From assembly GCA_030035585.1 (NCBI GenBank), contig CM057476.1, forward strand, positions 21,126,501-21,190,500: a DNA stretch of 64,000 nt, in the 5' to 3' direction. Shown here piece by piece: positions 24,003 to 35,516 of this stretch (within the stretch, counting starts at the first letter, position 1; every line of letters begins with the position of its first letter). The position numbers and the translations under genes were made by a program. Under the pieces are notes generated by a model, which did no database searches, was not told the DNA's origin, and saw only the letters and a program-made list of their open reading frames with translations. The DNA is from Dugong dugon. Taxonomy: Eukaryota; Chordata; Mammalia; Sirenia; Dugongidae.

Positions 24003-24945
24003 TGAAACAATTACCAGAACCCAGAAGGAGGAGAGTCATACAGAGTCTACCAACTTATGAGGTGCCATGAGCTTCAGTGGAGGGACACAGCCAACTCTCT
24101 TGCAAGGAAAGAGTCAAGGGAATAAACACCCTAGCCTCACTCTCCTCTCTCCCTACAATCTCCTGCCAGGGCTCCCCTTTGGTCAAAACCAACTACAAGT
24201 CAGAAGTCCCTGGATGTAAAAGAGTGAAGATTAGATCTGGAGGAGTAAACTAAAGAAGATATCCAGCACAAAAACCTAATTTCCTGGCTCTTGTACTTTG
24301 GAAATATTCTGAATGGAAAAAAGAACTGCAGTAACCAAAGCCTAGTACTGGGGTCTCAACATTGTCAGGTCTTCCCACTTCTCTCAGTATGCTGACCTGC
24401 TTACCTCCTACATCAGGGGCTCCCTGTTAACTCTGCATGGTGGAGACTGAAACTGCTGCCAGCCTGGTCATAGCAACCCCAGCATTATGAGGGCCTCTCT
24501 CTTTAAATGGTTGTTTCAACCTTTAAAGAAAAACCTCTGATTGGTCCTATGAGGTCACATGCCTACCCCTGAACCAATCACTGTGCCCAGGGCAGGGGTA
24601 CTCAAAATTGGCTAGCTGTGAATCCTATGCCCACTCTTGTGGATCTGAGGTTTGTTAGCCCACAGAGCTAACACCTCCATCTCTTTCCTGTAAATTCCCT
24701 TCTTTTGACTAAGCTAGTCACAGTTGCATTCTATTTGGAATCAAAAGAACCTTAATGCAGGCTGAAAGCAACCATGATCAACCATTATCTGGACAGAAGA
24801 ATGAGTCAGCCACACTTTTGAGTATGGCTCAGTCTGTTCTCAGTTTTCTTTCTCAGAAAATAACTTTAGAAATGCAGTTTACAAAGAATATTTTCATCTA
24901 GTGTTCAATTAAGAAGGAAGCGCAGGAGACTAGGAGCTAGAATAA
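24003..24945. other. Intronic sequence with unassigned old repeat
   Basis: The stretch 24480-24650 ('gattggtcctatgaggtcac', 'gaaccaatcactgtgcccag') has a common old-repeat phrase that I cannot assign to a family. The rest is unrecognised. Confidence 0.4.
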
Positions 24946-24949
24946 GGTT

Positions 24950-25506
24950 AAGATCCACTCCTTGGTATATACCCAAAAGAATTGAAAGCAGAGACTCAAA
25001 AAGATACCTGTACACCAACGTTCATAGTAGCATTATTTACAATAGCCAAAAGGTAGAAACAACCCAAGTGTTCATCAACAGATGAATGGATAAACAACGT
25101 GTGGTATACTAATACAATGAAATATTATTCAGCCATAAAGAAAAATTAAGTTCTTATACATGCTATGACATGGATGAATCTTGAAAGCACGTTATGCTGA
25201 GTAAATGAGTTAAGACACAGAAGGACAAATGCTAGGTAACTCCACTTATGTGAAATACTTAGAAAAAGCAAATGCATAGAGGTAAAAGTTTATTTCTGGT
25301 TAGAAGGAACTAGAGGGAGTGGAAAATGGGGAGTTATTATTTAAGGGGTACCGAGTTTCTATTTAGGGGGATGAAAAACATTTGAAAACAGAGTGGTGAC
25401 AGCTGCAAAACATAGTGAAGGTAATTAAGTCACTGAACTATACATTTAAAAACAGTTAAAATGGCAATTTTTCAGTTACATATATTTTACCACAGTAAAA
25501 AAAATG
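24950..25506 (+). mobile_element. Old L1 3' end
   Basis: It runs from 'tggtatatacccaaaagaat' through 'atgaatggataaacaacgtg' and 'cagccataaagaaaaattaa' to 'ttttaccacagtaaaaaaaa'. It is the same class as 1-385 and 25880-26226. Confidence 0.85.
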
Positions 25507-25533
25507 TTAATTACTAAAATGATACATATTTTA

Positions 25534-25721
25534 GAGGGTTAGGAGCTGGTTGAATGGACATGGGAAATCAGGGGTGGAAAGGAGGAGTGTGCTGTCTTCA
25601 CAGTACACGGATAGCAATTAGGGTCACATAACAATGTATGTATAAATTTTTATATGAGAGACTAACTTGAAATGTAAACTTTCACTTAAACTACAATAAT
25701 AAAGATCTGTCTTTAAAAAAA
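25534..25721 (+). mobile_element. Short 5'-truncated L1 with 13-bp target duplication
   Basis: The end of a young L1 3'UTR ('gagagactaacttgaaatgt', 'ttcacttaaactacaataat'). It is flanked by 'gatacatatttta' at 25521-25533 and 25722-25734, a clean target-primed insertion next to an older L1. Confidence 0.92.
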
Positions 25722-25879
25722 GATACATATTTTATCATCACTCTAGAAAGCAAAACTATATGTAATTCTCAATATCCATAACTTTAATGTTTTTAGAATC
25801 TTAACTAATCTTTGTTTTTTAATATTAAACTTCATAGTTACCAAATAGCTATGTAAAATTAAAAAAAAAGAAATGAGGT

Positions 25880-26226
25880 TGTAATACACACTACAACGTG
25901 GATGAACTTTAAAAACATTATGCTAAGTGAAGCCAGACACAAAAGGGCAAATACTGTATGATTTCACTTAAATGAAGTATCTAGGACAGGAAAGTTCATA
26001 GAGATAAAGTATATTAGAGGTTATCTGGAACTGGGGGCAGGGGAAATAGGAAGTTATTACTCAATGGATAAAGAGTTTCTGTTTGGGGTGATGAAAAAGA
26101 TACTGGTGATCACTGTGCAACATTATGAATGTAATTAATGTCACTAAATTGTACGCTTAAAAACGGCTAAAGTGGCAAACTTTGTTACATATATTTTACC
26201 ATAACACAATAAAAAACAAAAAACAA
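25880..26226 (+). mobile_element. Old L1 3' end
   Basis: Signature phrases are 'cgtggatgaactttaaaaac', 'gccagacacaaaagggcaaa', 'ggggtgatgaaaaagatact' and a final 'accataacacaataaaaaac'. Confidence 0.82.
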
Positions 26227-26564
26227 AAACAAAGAAAGTTACAGTAGCCAATTACAGCATTGATGTTGTAACTCCTAACCTCACTAACCACTCCTAAACA
26301 CTTCTGGTCAAAATCAGAATTTTAATGATGGGTATTTTCACACATTCAAAACACTTTTTGACTGTAACATAATGTATGAAATGTGCATTATACTCTAGAT
26401 GAGAAATTCAAAGTATCAATGACAAAAGAAAAAAATCCTTATTCCTAATTCCTACCTCGCCCATTCATGATTTAGGAAAAAGGTTATTCTCTCACAAAGT
26501 GTTTACAAACTTTTATACGGACCATAATTACAGTTATCTTTTTTTGTCAAATGTTGTCACTCAC
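26227..26564. other. Intron just downstream of SFI1 start exon
   Basis: Unassigned AT-rich DNA. On the - strand its right edge is the donor gtgagtg of the exon at 26565-26694. Confidence 0.5.
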
Positions 26565-26694
26565 CTGGAGTCGATCTTCCTTTCCATTCTCTGTTTAATC
26601 TCTTTTTAATGGAAGTTCAGCCAGTGGCTTAATATATACTTCTTAGTGAGCAGATTCTTCATGAATCAAAAAATCTTTTATTTTCCCCTTTTAA
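26565..26694 (-). CDS. SFI1: SFI1 exon with the start codon; conserved N-terminus carries an in-frame stop
   Basis: SFI1 is a centrin-binding protein of the centriole. On the - strand the acceptor 'cacccttttttttgtag' and donor 'ccag|gtgagtg' bound 130 bp. The ATG at 26662-26660 equals the human start as I recall it and reads MKNLLTKKYILSH, but two extra residues (WL) follow and codon 19 is TAA (26608-26606), where human has Gln. After it the frame continues KEIKQRMERKIDS and ends two bases into an Arg codon completed at 7340. The next Met (26587-26585) has A at -3 and G at +4, a strong context; the upstream ATG has T at -3 and A at +4, a weak one. Translation therefore probably starts at the second Met, giving MERKIDS-R. 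A sequencing error or a local allele cannot be excluded. Confidence 0.9.
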
Positions 26695-26706
26695 CTACAA
26701 AAAAAA

Positions 26707-27266
26707 GGGTGAAAATCTTTGATGGTTATGAGGGAGGGGTGGGGAGAGGAAATCACTAACTAGATGGTAGACAAGCATTAACTTCGGTGAAAGGAAAGAC
26801 AACACAATACTGGGGAAGTCAGCACAACTTAACCAAGGCAAAGTCATAGAAGCTTCCTAGACACATCCAAACACCGTAAGGGACTAAGTTACTGGGGCTG
26901 AGGGCTGGGGACCATGGCCTAAGTGAACTGGCATAACATAGTTCGTAAATAAAATGTTCCACATCCTACTTGGGTGACTAGCGTCTGGGATCTTAAAATC
27001 TTTCAAGTGGCCACCTAACGTAAGTATATTGGTCCCATTCCACCTGGAGCAAGGGAGAATGAAGAAAACCAAAGACACAAGCAAAATATTAGTCCAAAGA
27101 ACTGGTGGGCCACATGAACCACAGCCTCCACCAGCCTGAGCCCCAAAGAACTAGATGGTGCCCAGCTTCCACCACCGATCTCTCTGACAAGGATCGCAAT
27201 AGAGAGTATTGGACTGAGTCGGAAAAAAATATAGAGCAAAATTCAAATTAAAAAAAAAAAAAAAAA
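26707..27266 (+). mobile_element. L1 3'UTR fragment abutting the SFI1 acceptor
   Basis: Homologous to 16710-17290 of the long L1: 'gatggttatgagggaggggt', 'gacaacacaatactggggaa', 'cctaagtgaactggcataac', then an A run at about 27249-27266. It begins only about 15-25 bp from the exon start at 26694, so on the - strand it contains the likely branch-point region (see findings). Confidence 0.85.
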
Positions 27267-27575
27267 ACAGGAAAAAATGCCACTCTAGGCAGAAGCACCA
27301 CACCATCCCTCCACAGCAAAGATCCAAGAAACTAAGCCGAACAGAGAATACAACAATCCTGAAACCCTAAAACATCAAATGAAGAGATAACTCAGCCAAG
27401 CACCAAACGGAGTGAGAAAACTGACAGAGAACAGAGAGCAAGGAGAGATTCATGCAGAGGTCCCCTACCAGCTAACACCATGTGGATCCGCCATCTTGGA
27501 CTCCTATCGGAGACCAGCAAACAGGGGGTACAAGAAAGCAGCCTCACGGAACTTCCAGGGGGAGACAAAACAACT

Positions 27576-28121
27576 GGTAATTTGCGATATACGCTTTCCC
27601 ACTGCCCACCCTTCTTCACCCTAACTTGGCTTCTGCTTCCCGCGGCCACAATCTCTTCACTGGGAAACACTGGCTGCTTGGATTCCACACACCCAAACGG
27701 GCGGCTCTCTGATGCCATTTGTTGGCTGCTGGTGTTGCTTTTTTCCGCTTCTTTTGAGTTCTTCCTTGCCTCTTGCAACTTCCTCCTCCTTTCGCTTGAG
27801 TACCTGGCTCCGTGCACCATCTTTGCTTCTTCCTGAGGGGCTACAGAGCTCCGGTAATTTGTGATATATGCTTTCCCACTCCCTACCCTTCTTCACCCAC
27901 ACTTGGTCCCCTCTGCTTCCTGCGGACACAGTCTCTTGTCCAGAAACACCAGCCTGCACTAGCTGGCTCTCTGAGTGCCATTTGTTGGCTGCTAGTGTTG
28001 CTTTTTTTTTTTCCTGCTTCTTTTGATTTCTTCCTTGCCTCGCGCTACCTCCCCCTCCTTTCGCTCGAGTACCTGGCTCTGTGCGCCATTTTTGCTTCTT
28101 CCTGAGGGGCTGCGGAGCTCC
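27576..28121 (+). repeat. Two tandem ~270-bp L1 5'UTR units
   Basis: Unit 1 runs 27576-27852 and unit 2 runs 27853-28121 (period 277). Both begin 'ggtaattt' and share 'tatacgctttcccact'/'tatatgctttcccact', 'gccatttgttggctgct', 'ttcttccttgcctc' and 'gcttcttcctgaggggct'. The L1 at 55207-62955 has a single copy. Tandem promoter units are known from mouse L1, where they act as promoters; here the role is inferred. Confidence 0.85.
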
Positions 28122-29194
28122 GTTCGAGTGAGGAGCTGCTTCCTGGTCTGGGCTGCCGTGCTGGTGGGATCCCAGGGCTTTTGTTCATTTGTTTGTTTTG
28201 AATTGTTTCTTAGTTTTCTTTTCCTTTTCTTGAGGTGGGAGCCCTTTCTGGCCAGGTGGAGCTGGGTGGCAAGGAGACTCCCCCTCGGCTTGCATAGACG
28301 TGCAGAGAGATCCCTGAGGACATTTCTTTTCTCGTTGGGTTTTTTTTTTTTTTTTTCTGTTTTTTGGGCGCCTTTCTTGTTCTTTTGTTTTGTTTTCTTT
28401 TCCCTCTTTTTCCCTTTTTGTCTTTCTTCATTGCTCAGTTTCTTCTCTCTATATATTTTCTTTCTCTTTCTGTTCCCTGAATACCTAGTGTCACATCTCT
28501 CTACACCTTCTAGCCAGGCTGTACTGCAACACCTGAGAGCAACTTCCCCAGACCTCATAGCTGCACTGGTAGGATCCCTGGGAACTCTGTGGTTCTTTAA
28601 CATTTCTGATTTTCATTTATTCATTCTTTTCTTTTCTTCCTCTTCCCCTTTCTGTTTTTCTCCATTTCATAGTCTCTCATCTCTCCACTCCAACGGCAAG
28701 CTCTCCTAGCATTCTTTTTTATTTGTTTGTATGTTTTTGGATCCTGTTCCTCTCTCCTCTCTCCCATAACCATCTTAGCTCCACACATAACAATCTCCCC
28801 GCTGCATCCTGCCTACCTGCACCGTGTACTTGACATCACACCACCAAGCAGCACAGGCATGGCCTACTGGAAACTGCCCTGCACTGATTGCTGATCCGCT
28901 CTGGTGGCTGTAGTAAGTGTCATAAACAACCCGTCCCAGTAACTCCTCTTCAGCTACACCTGCCCTGCTGTACCATATCTGAGTGACTGACCCTCCCAAT
29001 TGGAGAAGGAGGCGAAAAGTATTGTGTCCACAAATGAGCAAACAACAAAGAACATACGGTCCGCCTGCTCATAGTCAAATTTTTTAAAAACAGGGACAAA
29101 ACAAACAAATCTACAGCCAATAAATGAGAAAAATAACTACTGAATGCCCCAAAGACAGCAGACAATATAAAAACATTTACAAAAACAGGACAGG

Positions 29195-30169
29195 ATGGTT
29201 CCAGTAGGCGTCCAAAATAAAACACCAGATGACTCTCCTGTGGAAGAAAATGCACTAGAACTACCTGATAGGGAATTCAAATCTCTAATACTCAGAATTC
29301 TCCAAGAACTGAGACAAAAAGCGGACAAACATGAGGAAAAAATAGACAAATTCATGGTAAATACGGACAAAAAATTGGAAGAATTCAGGAAAATAATGCA
29401 GGAACAAAATGCCAAAATAAATTCACAACTAGAAATTATACAAAGACAAGAATTAGAAATCTAAAAGATAAACAAGACTTCAGAAATGGACGGGGTCATA
29501 GAAGGGCTGAGAAGCAGATTTGAAACAGTGGAAGACAGGATCAGTGGAATTGAAGACAAACATTAGGATACAACTGTTTCAGGAAAACTCAGAAAAAAGA
29601 ACAAAGAAAAATTAAGAGACCCTGAGAGTTACGTGGGACACAATCAAAAGCAAAAATTTGCAAGTGATTGGAATTCCAGAACACAGAGAGAAAGCAGAAA
29701 ACACAGACAGGATCATTGAAGAACTGCTGACAGAAAACTTCCCAATATCATGAAAGATGAAAAGCTGGCCATCCAAGAAGCTCAACGAACCCCATATAGA
29801 AGAGACCCCAAAAGAAAATCACCAAGGCATATCATATTCACACTTGCCAAAAACCAAAGACAAACAAAGAATCCTGAGAGCACTCTGAAAAAGCAAGAAC
29901 TTACATACAGAGGAGAAACAATAAGACTAAGCTCAAATTATTCAGCAGAAACCATGCAGGCAAGAAAGCTATGGGATGACGTATATAAAATCTTGAAAGA
30001 AAAAAATTGCCAGCCAAGAATAATATATCCTGCAAAACTCTCGTTCAAATTTGATGGTGAAATTAGGTCATTTCCAGGTAAACAGAAATTAAGGGAATAT
30101 GTAAAAGTCAAACAAAACTTACAAGAGTTATTAAAGGGAGTTCTTCGATCTGAGGACAAACAGCTTTAG
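29195..30169 (+). pseudogene. L1 ORF1, broken into two frames
   Basis: The start at 29195 encodes MVPVGVQNKTPDDSPVEENA and a Glu/Lys-rich coiled-coil-like segment to 29464, where a TAA stops it. The C-terminal part, 29750-30169, is open for 139 codons with SSNYSAETMQARKLWDD, EKNCQPRIIYPAKLS and QELLKGVL, the conserved RNA-binding C-terminal domain. In between there is a frameshift. Confidence 0.88.
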
Positions 30170-30593
30170 GTCACAGGCAGAAGCTAGGACACAGGATTGT
30201 ACCAGCCAGATACCAATCTAGGAAATGAACTCTCGAGGACTATCCAAAACCAAGAGAAATACAACAAGGAATCAGAGCAGTTAATCAGTAAACGACAACA
30301 ACATCAAAACAATAAAAGACGGAATAAACGGCATAGGTGTAGAACCTTCTGATGGAGAGGAAGGCAAGGCGATACCAAGTAATGGTAGACTGCTTCAAAC
30401 TTAGCAAGATAAGGGTAAAATTCATAGTAACTACAAAGAAAGTTAACAGACATACACGTAAAAAAAAAAAAGGGAAAAACAAAGTCTCAGCAAAAACAAA
30501 AGAAATGAAAAAAAAAAATCCACAAACAAAAGTAACTCAGCAAAAGAGTAAGAACAAAGAAAACTTAAGCATCGAAAAGGAAAGCACTACAAA

Positions 30594-31406
30594 ATGACAG
30601 CAACAAACTCACATCTAGCAATAATTACACGGAACGTAAATGGACTCAACGCACCCATAAAGAGACGGAGAGTGATAGAATGGATAAGAAAACAGGATCC
30701 ATCAATATGCTGTTTACAAGAGACTCACCTTAGAAACAAAGATGTGAATTTATTAAAAGTCAAAGGTGGGAAAAAAATATATCAAGCTAAGAACTACCAA
30801 AAAAGAGCAGGAGTGGCAATTCTAATCTCAGATAAAATAGGCTTTAAAACAAAATCTACCATAAAAGACAAGGAAGGACACTATATAATGATTAAGGGGA
30901 GGATCCATCATGAAGACATAACCATAATAAACATCTACGCACCCAATGACAGGGCTCCAAAATACCTAAAACAAACTCTAACAACACTGAAAAGAGAAAT
31001 TGACAGTTCCACAATAATAGTAGGAGACTTCAACACACCACTCTCAGTAAAGGACAGAACAACTAAGAAGAAACTCAGCAAAGATACAGAAGACAAAAAG
31101 GGCACAATCAGCCAACTTGACCTCATAGACATATATAGAACACTCTATCCAACTGCTGCAAAGTACACATTCTTTTCCAATGCACATGGAATGTTCTCCA
31201 GAATAGACCACATCTTAGGCCACAGAGCAATCCTCAACAACATCCAGAACGGTGAGATAATTCAAAGTATCTTCTCTGACCACAATGCCATCAAGGTAGA
31301 AATTAACAATAGAAAGAGCAAGGAAAAAAAATCAACTACATGGAAACTCAATAATACCCTGCTTACAAATCAGAGATGGAATCCAAAAATTCCTAGAATC
31401 AAATGA
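30594..31406 (+). pseudogene. L1 ORF2 endonuclease module, open reading frame intact
   Basis: 270 codons from ATG 30594. In human L1 numbering the catalytic and contact residues are all in place: N14 (RNVNGLN), E43 (LQETH), Y115 (NIYAPND), D145 and N147 (GDFNTPL), T192, D205 (RIDHILG), S228, D229 and H230 (SDHNAI). This apurinic-type endonuclease nicks T-rich target DNA. The frame then goes wrong at about 31370-31406, where bases seem to be missing, so no full ORF2 product is possible. It is listed as a pseudogene because the rest of ORF2 is separate. Confidence 0.9.
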
Positions 31407-34186
31407 GACTGAAAACACATCATACCAAAACCTTTGGGACACAGCAAAGGCAGTCCTCAGATGACAATTTATATCAATAGATGCACATATCAGAAAAGAA
31501 GAAAGGGACAAAATCAAAACATTAACTACAGAACTCAAACAAACAGAAACAGCAAAAAAAGCCCACAACCACCGGAAGAAAGGAAATACTAAAGATCAGA
31601 GCAGAAATAAATGAAATAGAGAACAGAAAAACAATAGAAAGAATCAACAAAACCGAAAGTTGGTTCTTTGAAAGAATCAACAAAATCGACAAACCACTGG
31701 CCAGACTGACAAAAGAAAAACAGGAGAGGACACAAATAACCCAAATGAGAAACGAAATGGGGGACATTACAACAGACCCAACTGAAATAAAAAGGATTAT
31801 AACAGAAAATTATGAAAAACTATACTCTAACAAATTTGAAAACCTAGAGGAAATGGATAAATTTCTAGAAACATACGGCCTACCCAAACTACAACAAAGT
31901 GATGTTGAAAATCTGAACAGACCCATAAGAAGAGAAGAGATTAAAAAGGTAAGAAGAAAACTCCCAACCAAAAAAAGTCCTGGCCCAGATGGCTTCACTG
32001 GAGAATTCTACAAAACATTTAGAGAAGAGCTTGTACCAGAACTACTCAAGCTATTTCAGAGCATAGAAGAGGAAGCAACACTTCCAAATTCATTCTATGA
32101 AGCCAGCATAATGCTGATACCAAAACCAGGCAATGACGTCACAAAAAAAGAAAATTACAGACATATATCTCTCATGAATATAGATGCAAAAATTCTTAAT
32201 AAAACTCTAGCCAATAGAATTCAGCATCATATCAAAAAAATAATACACCACGACCAAGTAGGATTCATACCAGGTATGCAAGGATGGTTCAACATTAGAA
32301 AATCAATCAACGTAATCCACCACATAAATAAAAAGAAAAAACTCACATGATCATCTCAATTGATGCAGAAAAGGCATCTGACAAAGTCCAACACCCATTC
32401 CTGATAATAACTCTCAATAAAATAGGTATAGTAGGGAAATTTCTCAACATAATAAAGGACATCTATGCAAAACCAATGGCCAACATCATTCTTAATGGAG
32501 AGAGGCTGAAAACAGGAACAAGACAAGGATGCCCTTTATCACCACTCCTATTCAACACTGTGCTGGAAGTTCTAGCTAGAGCAATAAGGCAAGAAAAAGA
32601 AATAAAGGGCATCCAAATTGGTAATGAAGAAGTTAAACTGTCCCTGTTTACAGATGATATGATACTATACATAGAAAACCCTAACGATTCCACAGGAAAT
32701 CTACTGGAACTAATAGAAAGAATCAGCAGAGTAGCAGGATGCAAGATAAACATTCAAAAATCAGTTGGATTCCTATACACCAATAAGAAGAATGATGAAA
32801 AGGAAATCAGGAAAACAATACCATTTTCAGTAGCCCCTAAAAAGATAAAATACTTAGGAATAAATCTGACCGGGGATGTAAAAGACCTATACAAAGAAAA
32901 CTACAAAACACTACTGCATGAAACCCAAAGGGATCTACATAAATGGAAAAACATACCATGCTCATGGATAGGCAGACTCAACATTGTGAAAATGACAATT
33001 CTACTGAAAGCAATTTACAAATACAACGCAATCCCGATCCAAATACCAACAACATTTTTCAAAGAGATGGAAAAACTAATCATTAACTTTATATGGAAAG
33101 GGAAGAAGCCCCGAATAAGTAAAGCACTACTGAAGAAGAAGAAGAATACAGTTGGAGGACTCACACTACCTGACTTTAGAACCTGCTATACAGCTACAGT
33201 AGTCAAAACAGCCTGGTACTGGTACAACGACAGATACACTGACCAATGGAACAGAATTGAGAACCCAGATATAAATCCATCCACCTACAGTCACCTGATC
33301 TTCGACAAGGGCCCAAAGTCCATCAAATGGGGAAAAGACAGTCTTTTTAACAAATTGTGCTGGCAAAACCGGATAGCCATCTTCAAAAAAATCAAACAGG
33401 ACCCATACCTCACACCGTATACAAAAACTACTTCAAAATGGATCAAAGACCTGAATATAAAGCCTAAAACTATAAAGTTCATAGAAGAAAAAATAGGACC
33501 AACACTTTAGGCCTTAATACACGGCATTAACAGGATACAAACCATAACCATCAACGCACAAACCCCAATAGATAAGCTAGATAACTGGGATCTTCTAAAA
33601 ATCAAACACCTATGCTCTTCAAAAGACTTCACCAAAAGAATAAAAAGAGAACCTACAGATTGGGAAAAACAATTTTGGACAGTACAGCTTGGACAAAGGT
33701 CTAATCACCATAATCTACAAGAAAATCCAACACATCTACAACGAAAAGACAAATAATCCTATTAAAAAATGGGCAAAGGAAATGAACAGACACTTCACCA
33801 AAGAAGACATTCAAATGTCCAACAGACACATGAGGAAATGCTTGCAATCACTAGCCATTAGAGAAATGCAAATTAAAACCACAATGAGATACCATCTCAC
33901 CTTGGCACTACCGGCAAGAATCAAAAACACTGGAAATAACAAATGTTGGAGGGGCTGCGGGGAGATGGGAACTCTTATGCACTGCTGGTGGAAATGCAAA
34001 ATGATACAACCATTTTGGAAAATGATATGGTACTTCCTCAGAAAGCTAGAAATAGACATACCATTTGATCCAGCAATCCCACTCCTAGGAATATATCCTA
34101 GAGAGAGTCGTCACTCAAACAGACATATGTACACCTATGTTCATGGCAGCACTGTTCACAATAGCAAAACGATGGTAACAACCTAA
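31407..34186 (+). pseudogene. L1 ORF2 reverse transcriptase and C-terminal parts, broken
   Basis: Long open pieces lie at 31745-32350, 32347-33510 and 33689-34186, separated by small frameshifts and stops. The pieces read [45 protein letters not shown] and [13 protein letters not shown]. The catalytic box is FTDD (residues 101-104 of the 32347 piece) instead of FADD; the two catalytic Asp remain. The last piece has the Cys/His-rich C-terminus ([18 protein letters not shown]). Confidence 0.9.
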
Positions 34187-35178
34187 ATGCCCATCAACAG
34201 ATGAATGGTACATACACACAATGGAGTACTATGCAACGAGAAAGAACAACAATGAATCTGTGAAGCATCTCATAATATGGATGAAACTGGAGGACATTAT
34301 GCTGAGTGAAATAAGTCAATCACAAAAGGACAAATATTGTATGAGACCTCTATTGTAGAAACCCATGAAAAAGTTCACACACAAAATGTAACAATCCTTG
34401 TTGGTTACCAGGGATGGGAAGGGTAGGGGGGAAATACTAAATAGGCAATAGATAAGTGGTATCTTGGGTGAAGGGTGAGACAGTACACAATACAGGGGAA
34501 ACTAGCACAACTTGTACAAGGAAAGGTCATGGAAGCCCCACAGACACATGCAAACTCCCTGAGGGACTGAATTGCTGGGCGGAGGGCTCTGGGGACCATG
34601 GTCTCGGGGAACATCTAGCTCAATTGCCATGACACAGCTTATAAAGACTATGATCTACATTCTACCTTGGTGAGTAGTGTCTGGGGTCTTAAAAGCCTGT
34701 GAGCGGCCATCTAAGATACTCCACTGGTCTCATCCCTTTGGGAGCAAGGGAGAATGAAGAGAACAGGATACAACAAAAAGATTAGTCTGAAGGACTAACT
34801 GTCCACAGCTACCAAGGCCTCCACCGGACTGAGTCCAGTACGGCTAGATGGTGCCCAGCTACCACCACTGACTGCTCTGACCAGGATCACAACAGAGGGT
34901 TCTGGACAGAGCTGGACAAGGATGCAGAGCATAACTTTAACTCACAAGAAAAAGACCAGTTTTACTGGCCTAAAGGAGACTGGAGAAACCCCGAGAGTAT
35001 AGCCCCCAGACACCCTTTTAGCTCAGTGGTGAATTTACCTCTGAGGTTCACTGTTCAGCCTGGGAGTGGACAGCCCCGTAAAACCAAATGAGGCTAACAA
35101 GGTAGAGGAGTCCAGTGACAAGGGCTAGAAGGGGACAAGTAAGCTGGTGATAGGGAACCCAAGGTTGAGTAAGGATAC

Positions 35179-35516
35179 TGTTGATGTGTTATGAGACTGT
35201 TAACCACTGTCACAGGGCAACATTTGTAGTAACTGTTAAAGGAGAAACTATTTTGTTCTGTAAGCCTTCATCCTAAGTGAGAATAACAGCACAATTAGAA
35301 GAGCATAGTCAATGTCACTGAACTGTGCATGTAGAAATTTTTGAAATGGTCTATTTTTGGTATGTGTATTTTCACCTGAAAAAAAGGTTGAGAAGTTAGA
35401 AGGTTGATATGTTGTGGGGTTGTTAACCAATGTCATAAAACACGTACTACTGTTTCATGAGAAACTATTTGTTCTGTAAGCCTTCACCTGAAGTACAATT
35501 AAAAAAAAAAAAAAAA
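35179..35516 (+). repeat. Duplicated 3' end module of the 27-kb L1
   Basis: Two copies of an end module: 35179-35281 ('gttgatgtgttatgagactg') and 35403-35500 ('gttgatatgttgtggggttg'). A spacer containing 'atgtcactgaactgtgcatg' and 'gtgtattttcacctgaaaaa' lies between them. The poly-A tail follows the second copy. The same order is found in the L1 fragment at 6466-6831. Confidence 0.85.

Larger units (their letters stand above)
27267..35516 (+). mobile_element. Full-span L1 (type B 5'UTR with tandem units), dead
   Basis: At about 8.2 kb this is the longest L1 here. It has a 5' leader (27267-27575), two tandem 277-bp units (27576-28121), a pyrimidine-rich 5'UTR to 29194, ORF1 remnants, ORF2 with an intact endonuclease module, and a duplicated 3'UTR end. 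The leader matches the reverse complement of 62640-62955 but not the leader of the L1 at 10556. It is inserted next to the A tail of the fragment ending at 27266 and is antisense to SFI1. Confidence 0.92.

Noticed and set aside
27992..28709. 228-codon + frame and 203-codon - frame over 28.0-28.7 kb
   Set aside because: Low-complexity Phe/Leu/Ser and Lys/Arg readings of the pyrimidine-rich L1 5'UTR.
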